DNA from: Manis javanica
Lineage: Eukaryota; Chordata; Mammalia; Pholidota; Manidae
Length of the DNA: 64,000 nt
Assembly: GCF_040802235.1 (NCBI RefSeq)
Contig: NC_133166.1
Span: forward strand, 1,302,001-1,366,000
Direction: 5' to 3'
This document shows, piece after piece, positions 11,980 to 21,470 of this stretch. Positions within the stretch are counted from its first letter, which is position 1. Every line of letters starts with the position of its first letter. The notes under the pieces were generated by a model. It worked only from the letters and a program-made list of their open reading frames with translations. It was not told the DNA's origin and made no database searches. The position numbers were made by a program, and so were the translations under genes.

Positions 11980-12927
11980 ATGGCGCTGGGGCAGAATCGT
12001 ACCACAGTGACAAGATTCATCCTGCTGGGCCTCACAGACCAGGCTGACCAAAAACAGCTCCTCTTTGTCATCTTCCTGCTGATCTACCTGGTGACTCTGG
12101 TGGGCAACCTGGGCATGATGGAGCTGATCCGGGCCAGCTCCGCCCTCCACACCCCCATGTACTTCCTCCTGAGTGTGCTGTCCTTCTTTGACATCTGCAA
12201 TTCCTCCGTGTTCACCCCCAGGCTGCTGATCAGCCTCGTCACTGCAGACCAGTCCGTCTCCTTTGCAGGCTGTGTGGTCCAGATGGCCCTCATGGTCCTC
12301 CACGGCACAGGGGAGTGTCTGCTCCTGGCCATCATGGCCTATGACCGATTTGTGGCCATCTGCCACCCTCTCCTCTACCACACCATCATGTCCAAGCGCT
12401 TGTGCGTCCAGCTGGGGGTGTTCACCTATGCTGTGGGGGTGTTCATTTCAGCTCTGCAGACAGGGAATGCCTTCATCCTGCCTTACTGTGGCCCCAACAT
12501 CATTGATCACTACTTCTGTGACATCCCCCCTGTGCTCCAACTGGCCTGCTCAGACACCACGGTAGCCAACGTTGTCCTGCTCTTTATTTCTGCCTTGGTC
12601 ACCGTCCCCACAGTCTCAGTCATCTTGGTCTCTTACGCCTATATCCTGGTCACAATCTGTAGGATGAGGTCCCGGGAAACCCAGCGCAAGGCCTTCTCCA
12701 CCTGTGCCTCCCATCTCACAGCCCTCTTCCTCTTCTACGGATCTGTCTTCCTTGTATATGTCCAACCCAACCCTGAGAGTGCTTCAGCCTATAACAAGAT
12801 CCTCTCTGTGTTCTACACCATTGTGATCCCCATGCTGAACCCCCTGGTCTATAGCCTGAGGAATAAAGATGTCAAGGCTGCTGTACAAGCTAGAGTTCTT
12901 AACCTAAGCAGAAAAGGAATTTGCTAG
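11980..12927 (+). CDS. Olfactory receptor, class II, intact (315 aa)
   Basis: Seven-transmembrane odorant receptor, expected in the ciliary and plasma membrane of olfactory neurons and signalling through Golf. One uninterrupted coding exon. N-glycosylation site NRT at residues 6-8; TM1 with GN at 42-43; PMYF at 59-62 opening TM2; MAYDRF at 119-124 and AIC at 126-128 ending TM3; C98 paired with the ECL2 cysteines (C170, C180, C190); SY at 218-219 in TM5; KAFSTCASHL at 237-246 in TM6; PMLNPLVYSLRN at 284-295 in TM7. Length is normal for the family (310-320). The ATG has G at -3 and +4. The LVGNLGMM and FILLGL signatures place it in the OR5/OR8/OR9 part of class II; the exact subfamily is not assigned. 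First AATAAA downstream lies at 13,699-13,704. No inactivating change seen. Confidence 0.96.
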   Translation: MALGQNRTTVTRFILLGLTDQADQKQLLFVIFLLIYLVTLVGNLGMMELIRASSALHTPMYFLLSVLSFFDICNSSVFTPRLLISLVTADQSVSFAGCVVQMALMVLHGTGECLLLAIMAYDRFVAICHPLLYHTIMSKRLCVQLGVFTYAVGVFISALQTGNAFILPYCGPNIIDHYFCDIPPVLQLACSDTTVANVVLLFISALVTVPTVSVILVSYAYILVTICRMRSRETQRKAFSTCASHLTALFLFYGSVFLVYVQPNPESASAYNKILSVFYTIVIPMLNPLVYSLRNKDVKAAVQARVLNLSRKGIC

Positions 12928-14394
12928 AAAGGCATTCAGTGGCTCATAAACTAGAAGGGAAGCCTAGGGAACCCAGCAGGAACAGGAGCCAAGAGAGGCA
13001 GGGCACCGCGAGAAACCTGCTGCGAGAATGGTCTGGGCAGGCTGCCACCGTAGGGAGCATCACCGTTGGGCGTTCTCCACATGGCTATGGCTGGCACTGC
13101 TCAGCTGCTGGACGAAGCCTCCTACATTAGCCGCTGTGCCCCCCTCAACAGCAGCCAGCTACACGTCAGCGCTAACCAGTCCTACACCTTTTCACCATTC
13201 CCTGAAGTTCAGGTCCTAGGCAGGAGCAGCCACCTGTTTGGAAACATAGCTGTTCTACATCCACTGCTATACTCGTCTAGCACAGATATCTTACACCTTC
13301 TGATATCCTGCATCCGCATTCTATCTCATAGAGCCCTGAGAAGTGGAAATGGGACCTCCTTTCTTTCAGAAGTGGGAGTTGGAGTCTATCTTCCTCCTGC
13401 CCTGAGAGTTCCCAGGTATAGAAAAGGTCATTGAATGTCAAACAGCCAAAATGACATATTTCAACCAGAGCTACTTTCCCTACAAGTTTTTATAGGGAAT
13501 ATTGCCCTCTGAATACATGATATTGGAGAAATGGTCCATGTGGTGTTTGCGTATAGGAAGGAGATAGTAATCACTTGAATTTGTGGGAAAGAATGGAGCT
13601 TCTGAAACAGAAACCTCCGTTACAATTAGCTAAGGAACCGAATATGCTCCACCACAATAATGGACTATCATTTCTATGTAAATCATCCATTTAAACTAAA
13701 TAAAAAGCTGAAAGGCCATATAACTTTTTTCAACCAAAAAATTAAATTACCTTTATGACTTGAGACAAAAACTTTATTGTAGCAGAAGTCAATCTTATTA
13801 ACTTAAGAGGGGGAAAAAAAGGAGTTTAAATTTACTGCGAAATTTATTGTGAAAATATTCTTGAAGTTCAAATAAAATTGGCTTGAACCCTGTTCTGTGT
13901 GTGATAGAATCCCCATATCCCTTCCAGTCCATCTGGGGAATTGGAGGTAGCAGGCGGTGGGGTGTAAATGGCTTGTGTTTTACCTGGTTACCACCTCTGA
14001 CTCCAAGTTCCTAAATCCACTGAATTACTTCAGCTCGTCAATCACCTAAGGAGGGGAAAGCATGGGGACTAGGAACGTGGGTGGTATAAATTGGGAATAA
14101 AGAAAAACAAAACCTAAGCATTATAGATCCTGGTGGGAGGAAAAAGGGGGAGATTTTGGCAGATCGGGTTGAAATGACTGTGGGCTTAAGCCCCATGAAG
14201 AAGGCAGAGGCAGCTGCTTCTCTTTCCGAAAAAAACCTCCATGTTCACTTGTAAGTTCATAGAGGTCAAAGTGAAACAACATTTTCTTAAAAAAATTAAA
14301 TAATCCATGGGTGAACCTGTTGATCAATGCTTAATAATGATATTGGAATCATCTCCTGGCTTTAGTTACAGGTTTGAGGTAGTTTGTCTCAGCA
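12928..14394. other. 3' flank of the first OR gene
   Basis: Non-coding. Holds AATAAA signals at 13,699-13,704 and 13,871-13,876 that could serve as the OR poly(A) signal. The 122-codon frame at 13,066-13,434 has no OR or other family motif. No clear repeat recognised. Confidence 0.5.
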
Positions 14395-15394
14395 TTCTAT
14401 AGCAAGGCTCTCCAGAGAAACAGAACCACTCGTAGATGATCGATTAGATAGATAGATGATAGATGGATATAGATGATAGATAGATAGAGAGATAGATAGA
14501 TAGATAGATAGATGATATAGATAGATAGATGATTGATAGATAGATGATAGATGGATATAGATGATAGAGAGATAGATAGATAGATGATATAGATAGATAG
14601 ATGATTGATAGATAGATGATAGATGGATATAGATGATAGATAGAGAGATAGATAGATAATTGATAGATAGATGATAGATAGATAGAGAGATAGATAATTG
14701 ATAGATAGATAGATGATATAGATAGATAGATGATTGATAGATAGATGATAGATGGATATAGATGATAGATAGAGAGATAGATAGATGATATAAATAGATG
14801 ATTGATAGATAGATGATAGATAGATAGAGAGATGGATAGATAATTGATAGATAGATAGATGATATAGATAGATAGATGATTGATAGATAGATGATAGATG
14901 GATATAGATGATAGAGAGATAGATAGATAGATGATATAGATAGATGATTGATAGATAGATGATAGATAGATATAGATGATAGAGAGATAGATAGATGATA
15001 TAGATAGATAGATGATTGACAGATAGATGATAGATGGATATAGATGATAGATAGAGAGATAGATAGATAGATGATATAGATAGATAGATGACTGATAGAT
15101 AGATAGATAGATATAGATGATAGATAGAGAGATAGATAGATGATATAGATAGATAGATGATTGATAGATAGATGATAGATGGATATAGATGATAGAGAGA
15201 TAGATAGATAGATGATATAGATAGATGATTGACAGATAGATGATAGATGGATATAGATGATAGATAGATAGAGAGATAGATAGATAGATAGATGATATAG
15301 ATAGATAGATGATTGATAGATAGATGATAGATGGATATAGATGATAGAGAGATAGATGATATAGATAGATGATTGATAGATATAGATGATAGAG

Positions 15395-15426
<32 letters not shown>

Positions 15427-15466
15427 GATATAGATAGATAGATGATTGATAGATAGATAGATGATT

Positions 15467-15505
<39 letters not shown>

Positions 15506-15995
15506 GATAGAGACAGATAGATGGAAATAGAGATTTATTATAGAAGTTGGCTCCTGCAATTATGGAACCTGAGAAATCCCGCCATCTGCCATCTGCAAGC
15601 CAGGAAACCAGGAAAGCCAGGGGTGTCATTCAGTACAAAGCCAAGGCCTGAAAACCAGGGGTCACTAGTGGAAGTCCTGGTGGGAGTCCGTGAGCCCGTG
15701 AACCAGCAACACTGATGTCTGAGGTCAGGAGGAGATGAATGCTCCGCCTCAAGCAGAAAGAGCAAATTCACCCTTCCTCTGCCTTTTCATTGTGTTCAGG
15801 CCCTCAATGGATGGGAAGGTGGACACTCACAGTGGTGAGGGTGATCTTGACTCAGTCTACCTACCGACTCAAATGTTAATCTTGTCGGGAAACCCTGTAC
15901 AGACGTACTCAGAAATAGTGCCTCGCCAGCTGTCCGGGCATCCCTTAGCCCCGTCGAGGTGACACGTAAAATTAACCATCATGCGTACTAAGAAC
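14395..15995. mobile_element. Ancient interspersed repeat split by GATA array
   Basis: The left edge at 14,395-14,440 (aaggctctccagagaaacagaaccac) and the right part at 15,525-15,995 (gagatttattatagaagttggctcctgcaattatggaacctgag, ending gacacgtaaaattaaccatca) are the two sides of one common mammalian repeat. I know its consensus but cannot name its family with confidence. In that consensus the two sides are joined by a short TA/GA-rich tract, which is where the satellite array sits. Confidence 0.65.
14441..15525. repeat. GATA-type satellite array, ~1.1 kb
   Basis: Almost pure GATA/GATG/GATT tetranucleotides on the plus strand. A higher-order unit of roughly 68-76 bp recurs (gattgatagatagatgatag, then atggatatagatgatag, then gagagatagata); starts were read at 14,531, 14,603, 14,732 and 14,800. 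The array therefore looks amplified in blocks as well as by slippage. It gives minus-strand open frames of up to 410 codons made only of Ser/Ile/Tyr/Leu repeats, which are not genes. Confidence 0.95.
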
Positions 15996-17417
15996 ATAGC
16001 AGGCTCCAGCCAGCCCCCTACCACCACCTCAGCAGCCCCTCACAGACTCAGGAGTTTGGGGACTGCAATCCTTTCATGAAAATAAGCTGTTTGCTTAACA
16101 AAAACTTTTCCTTTGAGTATTAATTTCCTTTAAAGACAAGGATTCATTGAGCACCCAGGAGCAGAGACAGGGCGCCAACCCCTCCTTCACGGCTCCCTCA
16201 CCACTCCAGAGTGTCACAGACCCAGTTTCATCCCTACCCTCTGCGGGACCTCAGAGGAACCGGCCACCAGCCCCAAGGAGCTGAGTTCAATGGGAAGCAA
16301 GCCTAGTTCACAGGGAGTGTGTGGATAAACTCTGTAAAGATGGATTTGTTCACTGCAGGGGGCACCAGTCACTCTCAGAGTCCCATTCTTGTGTTCTAAA
16401 ATGCTTATAAAGTGTGGTCTTTGTTATTATTTGAGAGCACGGGGTTTCAAGGCCGGCCCTTCAGCGTCATTATCACCCAGAAATCTCCCCGCTCACAAAT
16501 CTGTGACGTGTTGCCCAGTGAACAGTATGTCCCGAAGCACAACCTGAACAGTGTGGCTTCCCTTGAGTGTTGCTGTTGCCTCTGGCAGCACAGTTCACTG
16601 TTCTGCTCAGGTGTGTTTAAGCTCAAAACTGCAATGCTTTATGAAAATCACCCAATCACTCTATTTACAAAGTACCAGTAAACAAGTGACGTGAGTGAGG
16701 CTGGCAGGCTCTCCAAGTGTGTCCTAGGAAGACTGAGGCAGGAAGAACAGAGAAAGACTCTAGGATCCGTGGGCAGGTTGAGAGCCTTCCCGTCTTCTCA
16801 GGGGTTCCCATCTGGCATCTCTGCCTTCGTGGCCTTCCCTCCTCTGACTTTCCCAGGCACAGGAGCTGTGCTCAGACATTGCACCCAAATGCGGGCTCTG
16901 AAGTTCCCAGGACCAAAATCTCCAAGTGGAGCTCCCTGGGGAAGCCAGCTTTCTGCCACCAGAGTTTGCACAGTGTGACCATCATAACCTATGGTCCAAT
17001 CCAATTCACACAGCAGCCCAACGCTCTCAACCTACTTGAGCGCAGTGGCTCCAGCTCATTACTGCCCATCCGACATGGGGCTGACAGCTGCTCACGAATG
17101 TGGAATCCATCTCAGGGATGCAGACAAGCTGCTTTCTCGTTCTTTCTCAGGGCTCAGGTTGTTTCCACATTTCAAGGAGCCTGATGACATCATTTTATGA
17201 GAAGCACAGTTAGAAGGAATGTGCCAGCATGTCTCAAGCCTCCATTCTCAGCCTTCACTTCTTCCACAAAATATTTGCTTCTTGATAAACTATGCAGTTT
17301 TTCCTTTATGTTTCTTTCTGGGGACCCATCCTCTGGGCCATGTGACTCTCTGAGGATGGGGTCCCAGCGTAACCAAGAAAGTCATAAAGTAGTCAGGAAA
17401 GTGATAAAGCTGTGCTA
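15996..17417. other. Intergenic, nothing recognised
   Basis: No supported gene or repeat. Overlapping frames up to 155 codons (16,717-17,184) lack motifs. One perfect EBF-type palindrome TCCCTGGGGA lies at 16,933-16,942. Confidence 0.45.
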
Positions 17418-17426
17418 ATATTCTGT

Positions 17427-17636
17427 TTTCCTGGTGTGTGGGGGGGTCACGGGGAAGACAGTGTAGCTCAGAGAAGACAAGTAGTGACTCTGTGGCATCT
17501 TACTACACTGATGGACAGTGACTGCAATGGGGTGCGGGGGGGACTCAATAATAAAAGTGAATGTTTTTCTTGTGAAACCTTCATAAGGGTGTATATCAAT
17601 GATACCTTAATAAAAATAATAATAGTAATAAAATAT
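17427..17636 (+). mobile_element. 5'-truncated L1, 3' UTR only, with TSD
   Basis: gtcacggggaagacagtgtagctcagagaagacaagtagtgactctgtggcatcttacta parallels the young L1 3' UTR at about 1,615-1,690, with base changes. It is followed by aatgataccttaataaaaataat and an A-rich tail. The 9-bp sequence atattctgt flanks it at 17,418-17,426 and 17,637-17,645, consistent with target-site duplication. It appears to be an older member of the same L1 lineage. Confidence 0.85.
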
Positions 17637-17894
17637 ATATTCTGTCACCTGGGGGGCTTTTCTAAGGTGCACATGTCACCTGGCTGTGTGGCTTGTCTCC
17701 AGGGCAGCTTGAGGGAAACACCAAGGTGGGGCCGGCCACCTGCTGCTACAAGGACAGTATGAGAAATGGTGCTCACCTTGAGTAGGATTCTGAGGGACGC
17801 CAAAGGGTGGGAGCAGGGTGACCTTTGCCCTCTGTTCTCTGACTAGATAGGACTGGGGCATTAGCCAGATCTTCACTTGAAATCCTGCCTCAAT

Positions 17895-18250
17895 AATGGC
17901 TACCAATGGCTACCAATTATGAAAGTACCTACTGTATTTTCATCCTCTTTCACAGGCACTTTACTTTCATCATCTCATAAAATCCTCCCAACTACCCCCA
18001 TGAGCCACCAACTACACATAGCCCCATTTTTGGTTTGTTTGTTTATTTTTTTTGGTGTCATTAATCTACAATTACATGAGCAACCTTATGGTTACTAGAC
18101 TCTGCCCACCATCAAGTCCCCACCACAGAGCCCCATTTTTAAGATAAAGAAACTGAGTCACAGAAAGTGAAGTGACATAATTACCAAGTGGCAGAACCAA
18201 GACTGGAACCCGGATTCTGGAGTGGCCGGGCTTGATCGCTGTGCTATATT
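17895..18250 (-). mobile_element. MIR SINE, interrupted by an L1 fragment
   Basis: Reverse MIR reads across the interruption: ctttcatcatctcataaaatcctcccaac, then the L1 fragment, then gataaagaaactgagtcacagaaagtgaagtgacataattaccaagtggcagaaccaagactggaaccc. Both sides align to the MIR core in order. Confidence 0.8.
18032..18128 (-). mobile_element. 97-bp L1 3' end inserted in a MIR
   Basis: The poly(T)-like start is followed by ggtgtcattaatctacaattacatgagcaa, the reverse complement of the L1 3' terminus (compare 58,079-58,110). Flanked by the 12-bp direct repeat agccccattttt at 18,020-18,031 and 18,129-18,140, a clear target-site duplication. A severely 5'-truncated L1 retrotransposition. Confidence 0.9.
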
Positions 18251-18428
18251 ATCTCCACTATTTAGGAAGCATTTCATGGGCCCTGAAGGTAGAGAGTCTC
18301 TAAGGACAGTCACTATAAATTCCTTCCTTCCCTGAATGCACATGCCCTTCCTCCCTGCAAGGCTGGGGGCCAAGGGGTGAGGGGGTCTGTTTCTCCCTCC
18401 CCATGAATCTGGCCTGGTTGTGTGACTA

Positions 18429-18627
18429 AAATTGCTAGATTTAGCAGATAAAAAAATACAGATGCCTAGTTAAAACTGAACGTCAGGTAAGTAATTAATA
18501 ATATATTTGTAGCATAAGTATGTCCCAATATTGCATGGGGCACACATATACCAAAACTTATTCATCATTTATATGAAATTAGAATTAACTGGGCACCATC
18601 TGGCACTTTATCTGGCCAACTCCACCT
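18429..18627. mobile_element. Palindromic fold-back DNA element
   Basis: The left arm (gctagatttagcagataaaa, then gcataagtatgtccca) and right arm (ggcacacatatacc, then catttatatgaaattagaattaactgggc, then ctttatctggccaac) are imperfect reverse complements around a centre near 18,530, forming a long hairpin. The layout matches a known class of ancient mammalian palindromic MITEs; I do not name the family. Confidence 0.6.
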
Positions 18628-19169
18628 GTGACTTGCTTTGACTAAGAACAAAAAGCAGAAGTGACAAGGTGCCAGTTCCAGGCCTAGCGTCTAAGAGGAC
18701 TGTGGGCTTCTACTGCCTCCACCTTGGAAGCGTACCCTGAGACCACTGCCGTGAGGAAGTCCAGCTAGCAGTGTGGAAAGACCACCCAGAAGTGTACTAT
18801 ACCCCAGACGGCAAGGCCTCAGCCCTTCAGGACAGCCCAGCAGGCTGCATGCAGCTGACTGACTGACCTCTGCCTACACCCTGTGGAGCAGAAAGACGAG
18901 TTACCCCAAGCCCTACCCAAACCCCTAACCCACAGAATTGCAAGAAATAACAAATTGTTATCGTTTGAAGATACTGCACTCTGGGGAGCTTTCTTACATA
19001 GCAAGAGATAACTGAAATAACCCCTAACGAATCACCCTGGAAGTATTTTGAATTTAGTCCCAAAGCCTTGCAGGGTCCTCTGAGGCGGCTCCATCAGGCT
19101 TGGTGTGTAGGCCTGTAGGGACTCTCCAGTCTCGCTATTATCTTTCCTTAGGGAGGCCTCATCTCCTGG
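18628..19169. other. Intergenic, nothing recognised
   Basis: No gene, RNA or repeat that I can support. Confidence 0.4.
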
Positions 19170-19400
19170 AGGCTCAGAGCGTGGGATTCTGAGAGAGCCC
19201 AGCCTGGAACTGGGTTCCAGCTCTGTCCCACAAACTTATATGACCTTGGTCTCTACCTGAAAACAGAGTCTGTCAGCATTAACTACCACCTAAAGTGGTT
19301 TGTGAGGATTAAAGGAGATTAATGTCTATAAAGCTCTTAGAGCAGCGCCGGGTCCTTAATTAGTGTTCAGCACATATTAGCTGTTATTAGTCATCCTTAC
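19170..19400 (+). mobile_element. MIR SINE (diverged)
   Basis: cctggaactgggttccagctctgtcccacaaacttatatgaccttgg, then gtttgtgaggattaaagg, then tagagcagcgccgggtccttaattagtgttcagcacatattagctgttatta follow the MIR order. Confidence 0.65.
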
Positions 19401-20034
19401 ACTGAATAATTTCTCTGACCTGTGCTATTTTATTATTTTATCGCCCTTATTATTTATATCTAGTGGAGAAAGTTTAATGAAGCCACAAAACACGTAACGA
19501 CAAGGGTGGCAGGGCCCACCACCAAAGACCCACGGTTCTGAGGAGGGACTCCCGGGCCTGCAGAACTGCAGGGAGGCATCTGGCCTTTCTAAGGCCCTCA
19601 CCCTGCCTTGCCACTCCCTCATGTCCTCGTCCCCAGGCCCACCAGTCACTGAGATCCCATGCCTCTCAACACAGCCCAGACCTACTGGGTAATTAGGGTA
19701 CCTCTGAGGCCACCCAAACGTGCTCTCAAATTTCCTGATTTCTCTTTCCTCACAAACCAGGAATGCTGGGACAGGAAAATGGTTTCATGAGAACATACGA
19801 TGAAGTAGAAGTTACGTGGGTCATGGGATCAGACAGGACTGATATCTAAATCTGGATTTGCAGCATACAATCTGGCATAATTTGTAAACAAGAAACTTGT
19901 CTTGTTTGACAAGTTTGTATGAAGAATAAATACCTAGATGGAAAAAAGTCGAGCATATAGCAGGGCGCACAGTAGATGCTCATTTGACACCATTCCCCCA
20001 CTGTCCCCAGCATTGTCCATTTGGGGCATTAAGC
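19401..20034. other. Intergenic, possible MIR tail
   Basis: A possible MIR end (gcagggcgcacagtagatgctcatttg) lies at 19,959-19,985, immediately upstream of the OR pseudogene. Nothing else recognised. Confidence 0.35.
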
Positions 20035-20365
20035 GCATATTGGCTGCTGGTACCAGAGATGCAGTCATGTCCAACGGCATCTTCGTTTTGCCCTTCTGTG
20101 GCCTCAGCATCATTAATCACTACTTCTGTGACCTCTGTTTCTCTACCCAACCTACGACTTACCTGTGCTGATATTGCCAAGGCTGAGGCCACCCCCTTCC
20201 TCTGTTCTGCCCACCCTCTTCGCCAGCACTGTCATCCTAGCCACCTGCTGAAGGATGCACTCCCTAGCACCCCAGGCAAAGCTCACCTTTCACCTGACCA
20301 TCATCCCCCTCTTAACTGGCACCCTCATGTTCATACGCACTCAGCCAAGCACTCGCATTCTCAAG
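20035..20365 (+). pseudogene. Olfactory receptor pseudogene (TM4-TM6 remnant)
   Basis: A decayed OR fragment on the same strand as the two intact genes. The first frame reads ...GIFVLPFCG...INHYFCDL, matching ECL2 of the intact gene (AFILPYCG...IDHYFCDI). A shift near 20,140-20,155 leads to LRLTCADIAKAEATP, matching the LRLACAHTATA segment. Another shift gives VLPTLFASTVILATC followed by TGA, the TM5 segment. A further shift gives TLMFIRTQPS, the end of TM6 and ECL3. TM1-TM3 and TM7 were not found. At least three frame changes and a stop make it non-functional. It is probably a relic of a once-complete paralogue in this cluster. Confidence 0.88.
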
Positions 20366-20859
20366 GTGATGGGCTAAACCCTGAGGTCCCATAGCAGGCA
20401 GAGCCCAGACAAGAGGTCAGGGCCTGCACAGCTGAGTGGCGACTCTAAACCAAAGATGAGCTAAGAGCCAAACACCAGAAGAAGGGTAAATTTTCAAAAC
20501 CTGCATCAAGATAAGACAAGCAGCATCCTGAGTGCCATCAGGGTCAGACATGAAGTTAGACCAGCAGGTGGTACCCTTGGGGGCAAGATAAATAGTGGAT
20601 TCCTTGTCCATCTGGGAAGTCACTCCAAGTTTGTGAGGATTCAGACTCAGAGTCAAGGGGGTGCTTCCAGATCCTTCCAGATTCCTGCTTAGGCACAAAA
20701 TTTGTCTGGAGTTAAGCTTCTTTTGAAGACCCCTCCTCTTACATCTGGGTACCTGACATGGACCTGTCTTCCACATCTCTGTTGCCCCAGATAAGAGACG
20801 GCAGCCAAAGACAGCACTTCAGAGGCTGCAGTGAAGTACACTTTCCAACACCTCTCTTC
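20366..20859. other. Intergenic, nothing recognised
   Basis: No motif-bearing frame. The 119-codon minus-strand frame at 20,417-20,776 has no family features. Confidence 0.4.
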
Positions 20860-21110
20860 TCCCCACTGTCTGTTTTTTCATGTGCTTTCTGCTCCCAGAT
20901 GGAGCACACTTGTCACTGGGACCGTACTGAGCGTCCCTACAGTCACATTCCTACAGGCTCTGCTCACCATTGTTATCTGGCTCTGTATCTCACCTCCCCA
21001 GCAAAACTGTGGCTCTCGGAAGCAGGAACTAAAGCTCCTACTTCATTTCACCCCACACTGAGCCCAGCACAGTGCCAGGCACTTAATCAAGACATATTAA
21101 TTAAGGCATA
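20860..21110 (+). mobile_element. L2 LINE 3' end (diverged)
   Basis: gctctcggaagcaggaactaaagctcc, then cactgagcccagcacagtgccaggcacttaatcaag match the L2 tail (...aagctccatgagggcaggga..., ...cctagcacagtgcctggcaca...). Confidence 0.55.
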
Positions 21111-21244
21111 TTTATTTATATATATTTCCCCTCTTCCACTTTGGATGTTAGGCCTTTGGGATAAAAAGGATACCAGTTGCTGTTGCTCTGAAGGCCCAGG
21201 ACTTTAATGAAATACTACTTCTCCATGAAGGAGATTTCCCAATA

Positions 21245-21470
21245 ATGATAATTAATAGGTAATGTTTACTGAACGCACACTATGTGCCAGGCTTTCTGGG
21301 AGTCACCCTGTATTCAATATGTCATTTAATCCTCATACCAATTCCATGCCTATTTCACATATGAGAAAACTGAGAGTCCAAGAAATCAAAGGTCAAATGC
21401 AACTCATGATTGGTAGATGCAGGTCCAGCTGATTCCAAAGCCTTTACCCTACTCTTGTGCCTAAAATACC
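21245..21470 (-). mobile_element. MIR SINE
   Basis: gtttactgaacgcacactatgtgccaggc, then gtcatttaatcctcataccaattccatg, then cacatatgagaaaactgagag: the reverse MIR core with little ambiguity. Confidence 0.85.

Noticed and set aside
14441-15525. CRISPR-like repeat array
   Set aside because: Tetranucleotide-based satellite without unique spacers, in a mammalian genome.
14397-15629. Minus-strand open frames of 410 and 371 codons made of Ser-Ile-Tyr-Leu repeats
   Set aside because: Pure translation of the GATA satellite in two phases; no start context, no family and no composition of a real protein.
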